Source of the DNA: JBMNTU01 sp050945895 | GTDB taxonomy: Bacteria; Bacillota; Clostridia; Christensenellales; Christensenellaceae | Reading direction: 5' to 3' | Length of the DNA stretch: 16,750 bases | Assembly (NCBI GenBank): GCA_050945895.1 | Contig: JBMNTU010000050.1 | Location: 1 to 16,750, forward strand | Part shown: positions 1 to 7,911 of the stretch, piece after piece | Position numbering within the stretch: position 1 is the first letter of the stretch | How the letters are laid out: every line of letters starts with the position of its first letter | Made by a program: the position numbers and the translations under genes | Notes under the pieces: generated by a model | Told to the model about the DNA's origin: nothing | The model's database searches: none | The model's input: only the letters and a program-made list of their open reading frames with translations

Positions 1-3
1 CTC

Positions 4-126
4 GTTTACCATATTACTGCATACACTCCTTGATTGATTCTTTTCCAAAATCATTATATCAAGTGTGTATCTGTGGGAGGCGCCTTCTGGACGCCTCCCT
101 TTTGCCAATGATTATTTTACACTAAG
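4..126 (-). repeat. Left arm of a 123-bp perfect inverted repeat; carries the start of an outward-reading gene
   Basis: Read on the minus strand this segment is identical to the plus strand at 16628-16750; identity ends at 126 and the next base differs. It contains an 8-bp GC hairpin (GGGAGGCG/CGCCTCCC, 75-99) followed on the plus strand by TTTT (100-103), so it can act as a rightward terminator. Reading outward on the minus strand there is a TATAAT box, an AAGGAG site (complement of 26-31) and then ATG GTA AAC GAG at 12-1, the first four codons (MVNE) of a possible gene leaving the window. The 13-nt gap from AAGGAG to that ATG is long. Only the inner edge of the repeat is visible, so it may be the end of a larger repeated element such as an insertion sequence, but no transposase residues are in view. 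Confidence 0.9.
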
Positions 127-173
127 TTATTTCATATATCTTGTGCCAACATCTTCCAAACAGTTTATGCTGT

Positions 174-193
174 AAGGCTAGGCCTTGTTTTTT
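174..193 (+). terminator. Short rightward terminator-like hairpin
   Basis: A 5-bp stem (AAGGC/GCCTT, loop TAG, 174-186) is followed by G and six T residues. The orientation would stop transcription entering from the left end and protect the convergent permease gene. The stem is short, so strength is uncertain. Confidence 0.4.
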
Positions 194-240
194 ATAGGCA
201 ACGCGAATTTTCCGGAAAAATCTACGCCGGCTCTAAAGAG

Positions 241-1584
241 TCATTCCACCGTTTCTTTTCCCCCCGTGTTTTTTCCCTGCCCCATATTACGCGGCAACAC
301 AAGGCTGAGCACAATTGCGACGATAAATACGATTGCAACACTGTTGCTTCCCAATACTTCCTGCACAATCTCCGGGAAAATGCCGAAGATCTCCGGCACC
401 TGTGTAAATCCGATGCCAATTGCAATGGAAAGCGCCATGATTGTCACATTCCGCTGGCTAAACCCGCAACGCGACAGCATTTGAATACCAGTTACCACAA
501 TGGACCCAAACAGCATGATTGTGCTGCCGCCCAGAACCGCATCCGGCAAAGTGGCAAAAAATGCGCCAATGGGCGGGAAAAGCGCCGCGACAATCATACA
601 GGCGGCGCCTGTCATGATGGTGAATCGGTTTACAACTTTGGTCATGGCGATCAATCCCACGTTTTGGCTAAACGACGTTACCGGCAGGCAGCCGAACAGG
701 CTGGATAGGCTGCTCGCAAAGCCATCGCAGGCAAGTGCCCCAGAGATTTCCTTGTCCGTGACACGGCGCGAAAGGCCGGATTCTACCATTGCGGTGGTGT
801 CGCCTATTGTTTCTGCAGCAGAGACGAGAAAGATGACTGCCACCGAAAGGATGGCGCCCGGATGGAATTTTGGCACATAGGGCATAAACGTTGGCAACGA
901 AACCGGTTCCGCCGCTGCAATGATGGAGAAATCTACCGCACCCATCGCTATTGCCGCGACATAGCCTACGATTAAGCCAAACAATATGGAAAGCTGTTTC
1001 CAGAACGATTTTAAAAAAATCTGGAATAACAGGCAGGATACCAGCGTTATTGTTCCCAGCAGCAGGTTTTGGGCAGAGCCAAAGTCCGGATTGCCCGTAC
1101 CGCCGCCAAAAGAGGACGCGCCCACCCCCAGCAGCGAAAACCCGATTGAAGTAACGACGGATGCCGCGACCACCGGAGTAATGATTTTGTGCCAATATTT
1201 TGCGAGCAGGCCAAGGCAGCCTTCTATCAGACCGCCAACAAGAACCGCGCCCAACACATACTCGTACCCAAACTGTATGCCCACAAAGCAGAGGATGGTA
1301 ACAAAAGTGAAGCTGACACCCATTACAATGGGCAGGCGCGCACCTATTTTCCATAAGGGATAGAGTTGGATTAGCGTGGCAATTCCCGCAATAAACATGG
1401 CGTTTTGCACAATCATGGCACGCTCCTGTGCGGAAAGGCCCACCGCAGATGTTACGATGATAATAGGCGCGATGTTTGCCACAAACATTGCCAACACATG
1501 CTGTAGCCCAAACGGAATAGCCTTACCGAGCGGGACATATCCATCCAGTCGGTAAATGTTCTTGATATCGAATTTGCTCCCCAT
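241..1584 (-). CDS. NCS2-family xanthine/uric acid (purine) permease
   Basis: This is a 447-residue integral membrane symporter of the nucleobase:cation symporter-2 family, which imports purine or pyrimidine bases with H+ or Na+. The start is ATG at 1584, preceded by AAGGGG five bases upstream; an upstream in-frame start at 1641 lacks such a site and would add a non-conserved, non-hydrophobic tail. The family signature [QEP]NxGxxxxT[RKG] is present as QNVGLIAMTK at residues 307-316, and a TM8-type AETIGDT motif lies at 267-273 with the acidic residue that family members use in substrate binding. Length and about 14 hydrophobic stretches fit the family. The QNVG form and the general sequence resemble xanthine/uric acid carriers rather than uracil carriers, but exact specificity is inference. 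It is divergent from the OPT transporter and has its own promoter at 1675-1704. I saw no purine riboswitch in its leader. Confidence 0.9.
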   Translation of the reverse strand: MGSKFDIKNIYRLDGYVPLGKAIPFGLQHVLAMFVANIAPIIIVTSAVGLSAQERAMIVQNAMFIAGIATLIQLYPLWKIGARLPIVMGVSFTFVTILCFVGIQFGYEYVLGAVLVGGLIEGCLGLLAKYWHKIITPVVAASVVTSIGFSLLGVGASSFGGGTGNPDFGSAQNLLLGTITLVSCLLFQIFLKSFWKQLSILFGLIVGYVAAIAMGAVDFSIIAAAEPVSLPTFMPYVPKFHPGAILSVAVIFLVSAAETIGDTTAMVESGLSRRVTDKEISGALACDGFASSLSSLFGCLPVTSFSQNVGLIAMTKVVNRFTIMTGAACMIVAALFPPIGAFFATLPDAVLGGSTIMLFGSIVVTGIQMLSRCGFSQRNVTIMALSIAIGIGFTQVPEIFGIFPEIVQEVLGSNSVAIVFIVAIVLSLVLPRNMGQGKNTGGKETVE

Positions 1585-1674
1585 ATTATCCCCTTTCAAC
1601 GCTCCAACCGTCTGCGCCTTTTTGCATACTCCCGCAAGCAACCGGCGTTGTTATATGCAACACGCCTCACAGGT

Positions 1675-1704
1675 ATTATAGGTTTTTATTTAGTTTGCAG
1701 TCAA
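1675..1704 (-). promoter_or_regulatory. Promoter of the NCS2 permease gene
   Basis: On the minus strand TTGACT (1699-1704) and TATAAT (1675-1680) are separated by 18 bp. This predicts a start near 1668 and a leader of about 85 nt before the ATG at 1584. The leader begins with an imperfect hairpin built on GGCG/CGCC (roughly 1643-1665). Confidence 0.7.
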
Positions 1705-1766
1705 CATTTCTTTCGCATTCCCCAGAGGGCACGGCCCAACAATTACCATTTGCTTTGCCATATATC

Positions 1767-1795
1767 TGGACTACCGGCTTTTTTTATAGTAATAT
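1767..1795 (+). promoter_or_regulatory. Candidate promoter of the OPT transporter gene
   Basis: TGGACT (1767-1772), a 17-bp spacer and TAATAT (1790-1795) give a plausible but imperfect sigma-A promoter. It leaves a leader of about 70 nt with a small CCGAC/GTCGG hairpin at about 1828-1846. Confidence 0.4.
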
Positions 1796-1874
1796 GTTTC
1801 TATGCTGGAGATTTGTGGCATATCCTGCCCGACAGTTTTTCGGTCGGATAATCTGTGCTTGGGGGAGGGATACC

Positions 1875-3779
1875 ATGGAAGAAAAGGGTACATTTAAGCC
1901 TTTCATTCCTGCAGACAAAGTCATGCCGGAGCTGACAGTGTTTTCGATTGTGCTCGGCGTAATCCTTGCCGTGGTGTTTGGTGCGGCAAACGCATACCTC
2001 GGGCTGCGGGTGGGGCAGACCATCAGCGCGTCTATTCCTGCGGCGGTCATTTCTATGGGCCTTGTACGCGGCATATTCAAAAGAGACTCCATACTGGAAA
2101 ATAATATGGTACAAACCATAGGCTCTGCGGGCGAGGCGGTTGCAGCAGGCTCTATTTTTACGCTCCCGGTTTTTTTCCTGTGGTTTTCCGAATGGGGAAA
2201 AGGCATGCCCAGCTACCTTATGATTACGCTCATTGCGATGGCAGGCGGAATACTGGGCATTGTTTTTATGGTGCCGCTGCGGCGGGCGTTGATTGTGAAC
2301 GAACATGAAACGCTTCCTTATCCCGAGGGAACAGCGTGCGTCGAGGTGCTGCGCGCGGGTGAAACGGGTGGAAGCAAAGCGAAAACCACCTTTTTGGGCG
2401 TAGCCATGGGCGCAGGGTTTAAGTTTTTTTCGGATGGGTTCAAGTTGTTCCCCTCCAGCCTGCAATGGTCGCCGCCTGGCTTCAAAGGGCTTGGTGTTGG
2501 CCTGGACATTCTCCCTGCGCTGACAGGAGTGGGTTACATTATCGGCCCCCGCATTGCGGCGTTTATGTTTTCTGGCGGCCTTCTGGGATGGCTGTGTATT
2601 ATGCCGTTAATCTCTTATTTTGGATCTCTTTCTCCCGAGATTGTCTACCCTGGCCTCGTCCCGATTGCAGATATGGGCGCGAATGAATTGTGGAGCAACT
2701 ATCTGCGGTACGTGGGCTCGGGGGCGGTGGCGTTTGGCGGTATATTCGGCCTGTTTACATCGCTGCCCATGATTGTAAAATCGTTTGGCGCTTCTGCCAG
2801 AACATTGAAAAAAGGCGCGCGAAGCAGCAATGTAGAACGCACCGACCAGGATATTTCCCTGCGTGTTTTGGGCATGATTGTGGCGGCGGTGCTGATTGTG
2901 CTAGTGGTTGTGCCGGCAGTGCCCATTAATCTGTTTGGCGCGCTGCTCATTCTTGTGTTTGGCTTCTTTTTCTCCTCGGTGGCCTCCCGGATTGTAGGCC
3001 TTGTGGGCAGCAGCAGCAGCCCTGTTTCGGGAATGACTATTGCCACGCTGCTTATAACAACCCTTATTTTTATTGCCATCGGCCAGACAGGGCAGGACGC
3101 CATGATTGCAATCATGTGCATTGCCAGCGTTGTTTGCATTATTGCCGCCATTGCGGGGGACACGTCGCAGGACCTCAAAACCGGATATTTGTTGGGGGCG
3201 ACTCCCAAAAAGCAGCAATGGGGTGAAATGATTGGCGTGGTGGCTGCTGCGCTTACCATTGGCGGCGTACTCATACTGTTCAATTCGGCATGGGGGTTTG
3301 GCAGCAGCGAATTGCCTGCTGTGCAGGCCACGCTTATGAAAATGATTGTGGAAGGCGTTATGCTGGGAGACCTTCCGTGGGTATTGGTGTTGGCCGGGGC
3401 AGCCATCGGGCTGGTGCTGGCTATCTTAAGGTTGCCCGTACTTGCCGTTGCCATTGGTCTCTATCTGCCCATCAGCCTTACCTCTGCCATCATGGTTGGC
3501 GGCCTGCTGCGGCTTATCGTTGAGCGCGTGCTGGAGCGCAAGGGGGAAAATGGCGTTCTTTTGAACAGGGAACGGGTGGAAGGCGGAGTGCTGTATTCCT
3601 CTGGGCTCATCGCCGGGGAAGGCCTCATGGGTATTTTGCTGGCAGTGTTTACTGTGTCGGGTGTGGCCCTTACGCCAGTTGCAGAAGGCACCATATTTGG
3701 CCCGGGGCTAAGCATTGCGGCCTTTGCCCTCCTTGGATTTACGGTGCTTAAAAGCTCTCTTTGGAGGAAGCGGGCATAG
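1875..3779 (+). CDS. OPT-family oligopeptide/metal-chelate transporter
   Basis: A 634-residue, very hydrophobic protein of the oligopeptide transporter (OPT) family, proton-coupled importers of peptides or metal chelates. The start is ATG at 1875 with GGGAGG about 6 bp upstream; the open frame runs back to 1695 but has no better start. Family landmarks are ENNMVQTIGSAGEAVAAG near residues 75-92 and the ETLPYPEGTACVEVLRAGE block near residues 143-161, both typical of the prokaryotic OPT clade. The length fits bacterial members (about 600-680 aa, roughly 15-16 membrane segments). The next gene starts 2 bp after the stop, so the two are almost certainly co-transcribed. The substrate cannot be told from sequence: small peptides or peptide-like metal chelates are both possible. 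Confidence 0.93.
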   Translation: MEEKGTFKPFIPADKVMPELTVFSIVLGVILAVVFGAANAYLGLRVGQTISASIPAAVISMGLVRGIFKRDSILENNMVQTIGSAGEAVAAGSIFTLPVFFLWFSEWGKGMPSYLMITLIAMAGGILGIVFMVPLRRALIVNEHETLPYPEGTACVEVLRAGETGGSKAKTTFLGVAMGAGFKFFSDGFKLFPSSLQWSPPGFKGLGVGLDILPALTGVGYIIGPRIAAFMFSGGLLGWLCIMPLISYFGSLSPEIVYPGLVPIADMGANELWSNYLRYVGSGAVAFGGIFGLFTSLPMIVKSFGASARTLKKGARSSNVERTDQDISLRVLGMIVAAVLIVLVVVPAVPINLFGALLILVFGFFFSSVASRIVGLVGSSSSPVSGMTIATLLITTLIFIAIGQTGQDAMIAIMCIASVVCIIAAIAGDTSQDLKTGYLLGATPKKQQWGEMIGVVAAALTIGGVLILFNSAWGFGSSELPAVQATLMKMIVEGVMLGDLPWVLVLAGAAIGLVLAILRLPVLAVAIGLYLPISLTSAIMVGGLLRLIVERVLERKGENGVLLNRERVEGGVLYSSGLIAGEGLMGILLAVFTVSGVALTPVAEGTIFGPGLSIAAFALLGFTVLKSSLWRKRA

Positions 3780-3781
3780 CA

Positions 3782-4141
3782 ATGGCGATTCGATTAAAAA
3801 GCAGAAAAAACCTGCTGGACATGGTTCCGCAAAAAAACGCAAAGTACGAATGGCAGCTGGATGAAACAACCGGGCGGGTGCAAATCACTGTAGAACGCAA
3901 CAGTATGATTGAACGTGCAGTTCGAAAGTTTGCGAAAACGCCTAAAACGCTTACTGTAGACCTGGACAATTTTGGGAGCTTTGTCTGGCAGATGATAGAT
4001 GGAACGCGCGACATTCATGCCATCGGCAGGCTGGTAGCAGATGCTTTTGGAAAAGAAGCGGAGCCGTTGTATGAGCGCCTGGGCGGGTTTATGAACCTGC
4101 TCAAAAACAACGGGTTTATCAACTATTCCTATAACCGTTAA
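3782..4141 (+). CDS. PqqD-like small protein paired with the OPT transporter
   Basis: A 119-residue soluble protein with the PqqD fold pattern: an N-terminal strand-rich part, then the GSFVWQMIDGTRDIHAIGRLVADAF block (about residues 65-89), matching the PqqD family consensus of a strand-helix segment followed by a winged-helix-like bundle. PqqD proteins bind peptide substrates and present them to radical SAM enzymes (PqqE and relatives). No radical SAM gene or short precursor peptide is visible here, so the role is unknown; the position 2 bp downstream of the OPT gene suggests a link to the imported substrate. The ATG at 3782 is preceded by GGAGGAA at 3763-3769, a somewhat long spacing of about 12-14 nt; an in-frame TTG at 3761 overlaps that site and is less likely. 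The OPT stop and this start are separated by two bases. No strong terminator follows before the convergent gene at 4220. Confidence 0.75.
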   Translation: MAIRLKSRKNLLDMVPQKNAKYEWQLDETTGRVQITVERNSMIERAVRKFAKTPKTLTVDLDNFGSFVWQMIDGTRDIHAIGRLVADAFGKEAEPLYERLGGFMNLLKNNGFINYSYNR

Positions 4142-4219
4142 CCAGTAGTAAAAGCCAAGAGACATTTGAAACTGCTTGATTTTTTGGATAGGTATAAGCA
4201 AAAAACTTGTGATTACCCT

Positions 4220-4912
4220 TTACCGGGAATCTGAGAGCTCGTATTTTTGCTTTATCCTGTCTATTTTTTTGCCCCACGGAACAAGCACCAGCACCAGGAA
4301 TATAACAGTGGATGCTGCATGCGCCAGGTTGAGGGGAAGGCCCGCCAAATACGCGGCGGCAACGCTTGCGGGCGTTACCTGTTGCACAAAACCAATTAAA
4401 AAATACGAATCCATTACGGCGCCAAACAGGAGGGAAACCGCCGCGCCGTAAATATAGATACCCAACTTGCTTTTAAATAGAACGGTTTGCCGCAGGCTTC
4501 CGGCAAGGTAGCCCGCAAGCCCCCACGCATACATTTGCCAGGGCGTCCACGCGCCCTGCCCGAAAAACATATTGGACGCAAGGGCTGCAAAGGCCCCCGC
4601 TAAAAAACCGTTTTGCTTTCCAAAATACAGCCCGGCAACAATGACAATCGCAGTGACCGGCTGAAAATTTTGGATGGGCCCAAAAGCGATCCGGCCGATA
4701 ACGGCAATGGCTGTAAGCACAACGATGGGCATCATGTCCCTTGGCCTTGGTTTTTCCAGCTCGTACCGGAAAAAAAACGGCAGCAGGGACAGCACGACAA
4801 CGGCAGCCGAAAGCAACGCGGCATAATCTGTTTTAAACAAGGCGCAAAGCACCAAAACAGCAGGTACGGCAACCAGCACAGCCGGTTCTATAATTTTCAG
4901 GGTGTTTCGCAT
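4220..4912 (-). CDS. ECF transporter S component, probably cobalamin-specific
   Basis: A 230-residue membrane protein and the last gene of the riboswitch-controlled operon. S components are the substrate-binding membrane subunits of energy-coupling factor importers. The region GRIAFGPIQNFQPVTAIVIVAGLYFGKQNGFLAGAFAALASNMF (two adjacent blocks, about residues 75-117) followed by a WTPWQMYAWGLAGYLAG segment is the pattern of the CbrT-like S-component group associated with vitamin B12. About six hydrophobic segments are seen. The start chosen is ATG at 4912 with AGAGGAAA upstream; it overlaps the ATPase gene by 16 bp, a sign of translational coupling. The frame extends further upstream but only through the ATPase gene. 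Cobalamin specificity follows mainly from the riboswitch at the head of the operon, so it is inference; cobinamide or another corrinoid is possible. Confidence 0.82.
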   Translation of the reverse strand: MRNTLKIIEPAVLVAVPAVLVLCALFKTDYAALLSAAVVVLSLLPFFFRYELEKPRPRDMMPIVVLTAIAVIGRIAFGPIQNFQPVTAIVIVAGLYFGKQNGFLAGAFAALASNMFFGQGAWTPWQMYAWGLAGYLAGSLRQTVLFKSKLGIYIYGAAVSLLFGAVMDSYFLIGFVQQVTPASVAAAYLAGLPLNLAHAASTVIFLVLVLVPWGKKIDRIKQKYELSDSR

Positions 4913-6504
4913 TTGCTTATTTCCTCTATTGTGCTGCATTCGTCCATGATTCCCCGGGTCATCCTGCTTGCGCTGGTTGTATAAAAGGAATTGGTGCGGA
5001 AGAAATCGTCCGCAGGGCTTTCTGCTATTACACATCCCCGAAAAACCATCGAACAATGGGTTGCGTACTTTGCTGCAAACTCCAGGTCGTGTGTTACAAT
5101 CACGATGGTTTTTCCCTGCGTAACAAGGGTCTGGAAGGCCTGGCCGAGCTCCGCTTTGGAAAATGCGTCCAGCCCCTTGACAGGCTCGTCCAACAGCAGC
5201 AGATCGGGCTCCAAAAGAAGCAGCTTGGCAAGCGCCGCTTTTTGCATCTCTCCGCCCGAAAGGTCGTACGGATGCCGTGCAAGAAGGCCATCCAGCCCCA
5301 TCATGGAAACGACGCGCATAATTTCTTCTTCGCTTGCCTGCGGTTTGTGCTCTTTTAGGTCGTCCATTAGCGTATCGCAGACAAACAGTGTTTTAGGGTT
5401 TTGGTAAAGCATCCCTATATTGAGGGTACGGCTCCATTTCAGCCTGCCGCGGGCAGGCTTGAAAATGCCCGAAAGCACCCCCAGCAAAGTGCTTTTGCCG
5501 CTTCCGTTTCCCCCGACGATGCAATGGAGCGTATTCTCGCGGATTTCGAGGTCCAACCCCCTCAGCGCAAAATCATCCTGTTTTTTATACCGGTGCCAGA
5601 TGTCCTTTGCCTGCAATAGCGTTTTTGCATTTGCTTGCGCCGGCTTTTGCGTCCTGCAAAGGGGCGTTTGCTGCATGGTTTTTTCCAGCCAGTCCCTTCC
5701 CTCCCGCACGGTAAGGGGCAGCGGGCCTTTTGCCCCGCATTTGCATGCGAGCCGGGCGGGGGCAGGCAAAGCCGCGCCAAATTCTTTTGTAGATGGGTTG
5801 GCGGTTGTGTGCAAAAATTCTGCAAAGCTGCGCGGCGGCCCGGAAAATCCAGCCGCCCCGCCGTCCATATAGACCGCTCTGCCGCAAGCGGGAAGAACGT
5901 CGTCCAGGCGATGTTCGGAAAGGATGACCGTTTTGCCCAGCTCGCTGTTGATGCGCAGGAGCATTTGCAAAAATTCTTTTGCGGCAATCGGGTCGAGCTG
6001 TGCCGTAGGCTCGTCCAGCACGACGATCTCCGTTTGCATTGCCGTTATCGCCGCCAGGTTCAATATTTGCTTTTGCCCGCCCGAAAGCTCGAAAACGCTT
6101 TTGTCGAACCACGATTGTATGCCGAAAAAATGAGCGGCCTCCGCAACGCGCCTGCGAATGGTTTCCGTATCGATCCCGAGGTTTTCCAGCCCAAATGCCA
6201 GCTCGTGCCAAACGGTATCCGTCACGATCTGGCTGTCCGGGTCCTGCATTACAAAACCGATGGTCCGGGCAGATTCCCCGGCCGTAAGGCCGGCTTTGCC
6301 GCCAATCATAATTGCGCCGCTCCTTTTGCCTACAGGGGCGATTTCGCTTTTCAGGCTGCGAAGCAGGGTCGTTTTGCCGCTTCCGGATTTTCCGCACAGT
6401 AAAATATATTCCCCCGCTTGCACCGTCAGGTTTATGTTTTTCACTGCGGGCGTTTTTCCGTTCGGATAGGCAAACGAAAAATCCCGGATTTCTATCAATG
6501 CCAC
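4897..6504 (-). CDS. Fused double-domain ECF transporter ATPase (EcfA-EcfA')
   Basis: A 535-residue cytoplasmic ATPase with two ABC domains in one chain. Domain 1: Walker A GKSGSGKT (38-45), Q-loop Q87, signature LSGGQ (140-144), Walker B VVLDEP (161-166), switch His198. Domain 2: Walker A GGNGSGKST (331-339), signature LSGGE (415-419), Walker B LLLLDEP (435-441), switch His472. Both sites look complete and catalytically competent. The domains are joined by a linker at about 232-295, which contains a CxC pair (CKC near 254-256) of unknown meaning. In many Firmicutes the two ECF ATPases are separate genes; single-chain versions are common in dedicated ECF cassettes. The start is GTG at 6504 with an AAGGAAGGGAG site 8 nt upstream, overlapping the EcfT gene by 10 bp; the downstream S gene overlaps the 3' end by 16 bp. 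Confidence 0.92.
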   Translation of the reverse strand: MALIEIRDFSFAYPNGKTPAVKNINLTVQAGEYILLCGKSGSGKTTLLRSLKSEIAPVGKRSGAIMIGGKAGLTAGESARTIGFVMQDPDSQIVTDTVWHELAFGLENLGIDTETIRRRVAEAAHFFGIQSWFDKSVFELSGGQKQILNLAAITAMQTEIVVLDEPTAQLDPIAAKEFLQMLLRINSELGKTVILSEHRLDDVLPACGRAVYMDGGAAGFSGPPRSFAEFLHTTANPSTKEFGAALPAPARLACKCGAKGPLPLTVREGRDWLEKTMQQTPLCRTQKPAQANAKTLLQAKDIWHRYKKQDDFALRGLDLEIRENTLHCIVGGNGSGKSTLLGVLSGIFKPARGRLKWSRTLNIGMLYQNPKTLFVCDTLMDDLKEHKPQASEEEIMRVVSMMGLDGLLARHPYDLSGGEMQKAALAKLLLLEPDLLLLDEPVKGLDAFSKAELGQAFQTLVTQGKTIVIVTHDLEFAAKYATHCSMVFRGCVIAESPADDFFRTNSFYTTSASRMTRGIMDECSTIEEISKCETP

Positions 6505-7346
6505 CGGATGCGCTCCCTTCCTTCTAAAATCAGCGGATAAAACAGCAGCAAGGCATAGGGAATATACAGCCATGCTTCGATGTTTACCCCCGCAAGCGCC
6601 GGATAAAACAAAAACCGGTTGGCCTTCCCCAAAATGACCGCTACGCTGGCAGCAACAAGCGCCCCAACAATAACGAGCGATAAAACATCGTGCCTACCCA
6701 TCTTATACCTCGAAAAGGACGTGCGTTTTTTGGAGCCATACCCCCTTGCACGCATGGAATCGGCCGTGTCGATGCTGTCTTCCATGCTCCAGCTCATCAG
6801 TATGCCCGTCATCCGGACGCTGTTTGCAATGCGTCTTTTCCTGTCGCCGCCCTTTGAAAGGGCGGCCTGCGCATTGCGGATCTGCTCCATTTTATACGAG
6901 GTTTGCGGAACCCATTTCAATATCATCGAAGCCACAAGCGCCGATGTGGGCGCTATTTTTCCAAACAGGTACAAAAATTTGTCGTTCGTCATAAGCGCCT
7001 GATAGCAGCCAAACCAGATGATGACGCAAAGCAGCATCCCCCCCGAACACAGGCCAAACACAAGCGCCTCCAGCGTGAACGGACTATTTCCCATCTGAAA
7101 TAAAACAGTTGACCCCCGGTGGTTGAACACGGGGTTGAGTATAACGACGACAGCAAATAATACCAGCATCCATTTTAACATAGACAGGTATTTTGCCCCC
7201 CCGTTCAGGTAAACCGAATAGGCGCTGCCCGCTGCAAACGAAAGCAGCACAAAAAACGGCTGCATCGTCAGCATGCTGCAAACGATGACCGAACAGATGT
7301 AGGTGAATAGTACCACGGGATGGTAGATCAGGAAAATGTGCCGCAT
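6495..7346 (-). CDS. ECF transporter transmembrane T component (EcfT/CbiQ family)
   Basis: A 283-residue membrane protein, the scaffold that couples the ATPases to the S component. Hydrophobic segments flank a cytoplasmic helical region containing the coupling motifs: a degenerate first motif around RNAQAA (157-162) and a canonical ARG at 200-202 within SMRARGYGSKKRTSF. These are the arms that contact the grooves of the ATPase domains in the EcfT/CbiQ family. The start is ATG at 7346, 12 bp after the stop of the lipoprotein gene; no strong ribosome binding site is visible (GAGTAAATTG upstream), so coupling to the preceding gene is likely. Its stop overlaps the GTG of the ATPase gene. Confidence 0.88.
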   Translation of the reverse strand: MRHIFLIYHPVVLFTYICSVIVCSMLTMQPFFVLLSFAAGSAYSVYLNGGAKYLSMLKWMLVLFAVVVILNPVFNHRGSTVLFQMGNSPFTLEALVFGLCSGGMLLCVIIWFGCYQALMTNDKFLYLFGKIAPTSALVASMILKWVPQTSYKMEQIRNAQAALSKGGDRKRRIANSVRMTGILMSWSMEDSIDTADSMRARGYGSKKRTSFSRYKMGRHDVLSLVIVGALVAASVAVILGKANRFLFYPALAGVNIEAWLYIPYALLLFYPLILEGRERIRWH

Positions 7347-7358
7347 AAAAATATCAAT

Positions 7359-7826
7359 TTACTCAAACGTAGCGCCAACATCCGGGCCGCCGTCGCAGGT
7401 ATATATCCATAGGATAGAATCGCCGTCCTCCAGTATATAGCTGGCACAATCGACCATGGCATATTCATCGTTCACACTGTACAGCCAGCCGCTCATTGCG
7501 CCGCAATCTCCGCCGCCAAGGGAATTGATAGACGCCACATAGCCTGCAGAATCGTCAAACACAATGCCCGTTTCCACGAGCGCGTCGTACACCGTGCTGC
7601 CCTCCTGCAACGCCACAGAAGCGTTGTCCAAAATTTTTCCGTCCGCAGATACCGCAGCAGCCAGCTCTGGGTCTGCATCCAGTACGGTTGAACAATCGAT
7701 AGATACTGTACAGGTTAGGGTACCTTCCGATGCAGGTGCTTGCGCAGCGCTTTTTGCAGTGCATGCAGAAAAGACGAGCAGCATCAAAACCAGCGACAAA
7801 ATAGCGGCTAAAACTTTCTTTTTCAT
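7359..7826 (-). CDS. DUF4430 (transcobalamin-like) lipoprotein, putative cobalamin-binding partner
   Basis: A 155-residue secreted lipoprotein. Residues 1-22 are a lipoprotein signal peptide: KKK, a hydrophobic core, and a VFSAC lipobox with Cys22 as the predicted lipidated residue. After a short Ala/Ser-rich spacer comes a single DUF4430 domain (about 35-155), with the family block GGGDCGAMSGWLYSVND at 104-120 and EGSTVYDAL at 75-83. DUF4430 is related to the C-terminal domain of transcobalamin and intrinsic factor, which grips cobalamin. As the first gene after a cobalamin riboswitch and directly upstream of ECF genes, it is plausibly a surface protein that captures B12 and hands it to the importer; this role is inference. 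The start is ATG at 7826; an AAAGG lies about 14 nt upstream, a weak and distant site. Cys108 and Cys127 could form a disulfide. Confidence 0.85.
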   Translation of the reverse strand: MKKKVLAAILSLVLMLLVFSACTAKSAAQAPASEGTLTCTVSIDCSTVLDADPELAAAVSADGKILDNASVALQEGSTVYDALVETGIVFDDSAGYVASINSLGGGDCGAMSGWLYSVNDEYAMVDCASYILEDGDSILWIYTCDGGPDVGATFE

Positions 7827-7864
7827 AGTTCGTTTTCAATCCTTTTCGTTATAATCTTATTGAC

Positions 7865-7888
7865 ACAAGTAATACTTGTACCGGTACA
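7865..7888. repeat. Two overlapping palindromes between terminator and lipoprotein gene
   Basis: A 15-bp odd palindrome (arms ACAAGTA/TACTTGT, 7865-7879) overlaps by three bases a perfect 12-bp palindrome TGTACCGGTACA (7877-7888). They lie about 40-60 nt upstream of the lipoprotein ATG, after the riboswitch terminator. They could be an operator or a fold in the leader RNA. No convincing promoter was seen next to them. Confidence 0.5.
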
Positions 7889-7911
7889 CATATTGGCCCT
7901 GCCGAACCAGT

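Noticed and set aside
1585..1874. Purine riboswitch between the NCS2 and OPT genes
   Set aside because: I looked for the conserved purine-aptamer loops on both strands and did not find them.
4142..4219. Terminator between the convergent PqqD-like and S-component genes
   Set aside because: Only a 4-bp stem (CAAG/CTTG, 4156-4178) precedes a T-run at 4180-4185; too weak to call with confidence.
5635..6402. 255-codon plus-strand frame opposite the ECF ATPase gene
   Set aside because: It is antisense to a well-supported double-ABC protein and shows a low-complexity Arg/Gly/Pro composition typical of shadow frames.
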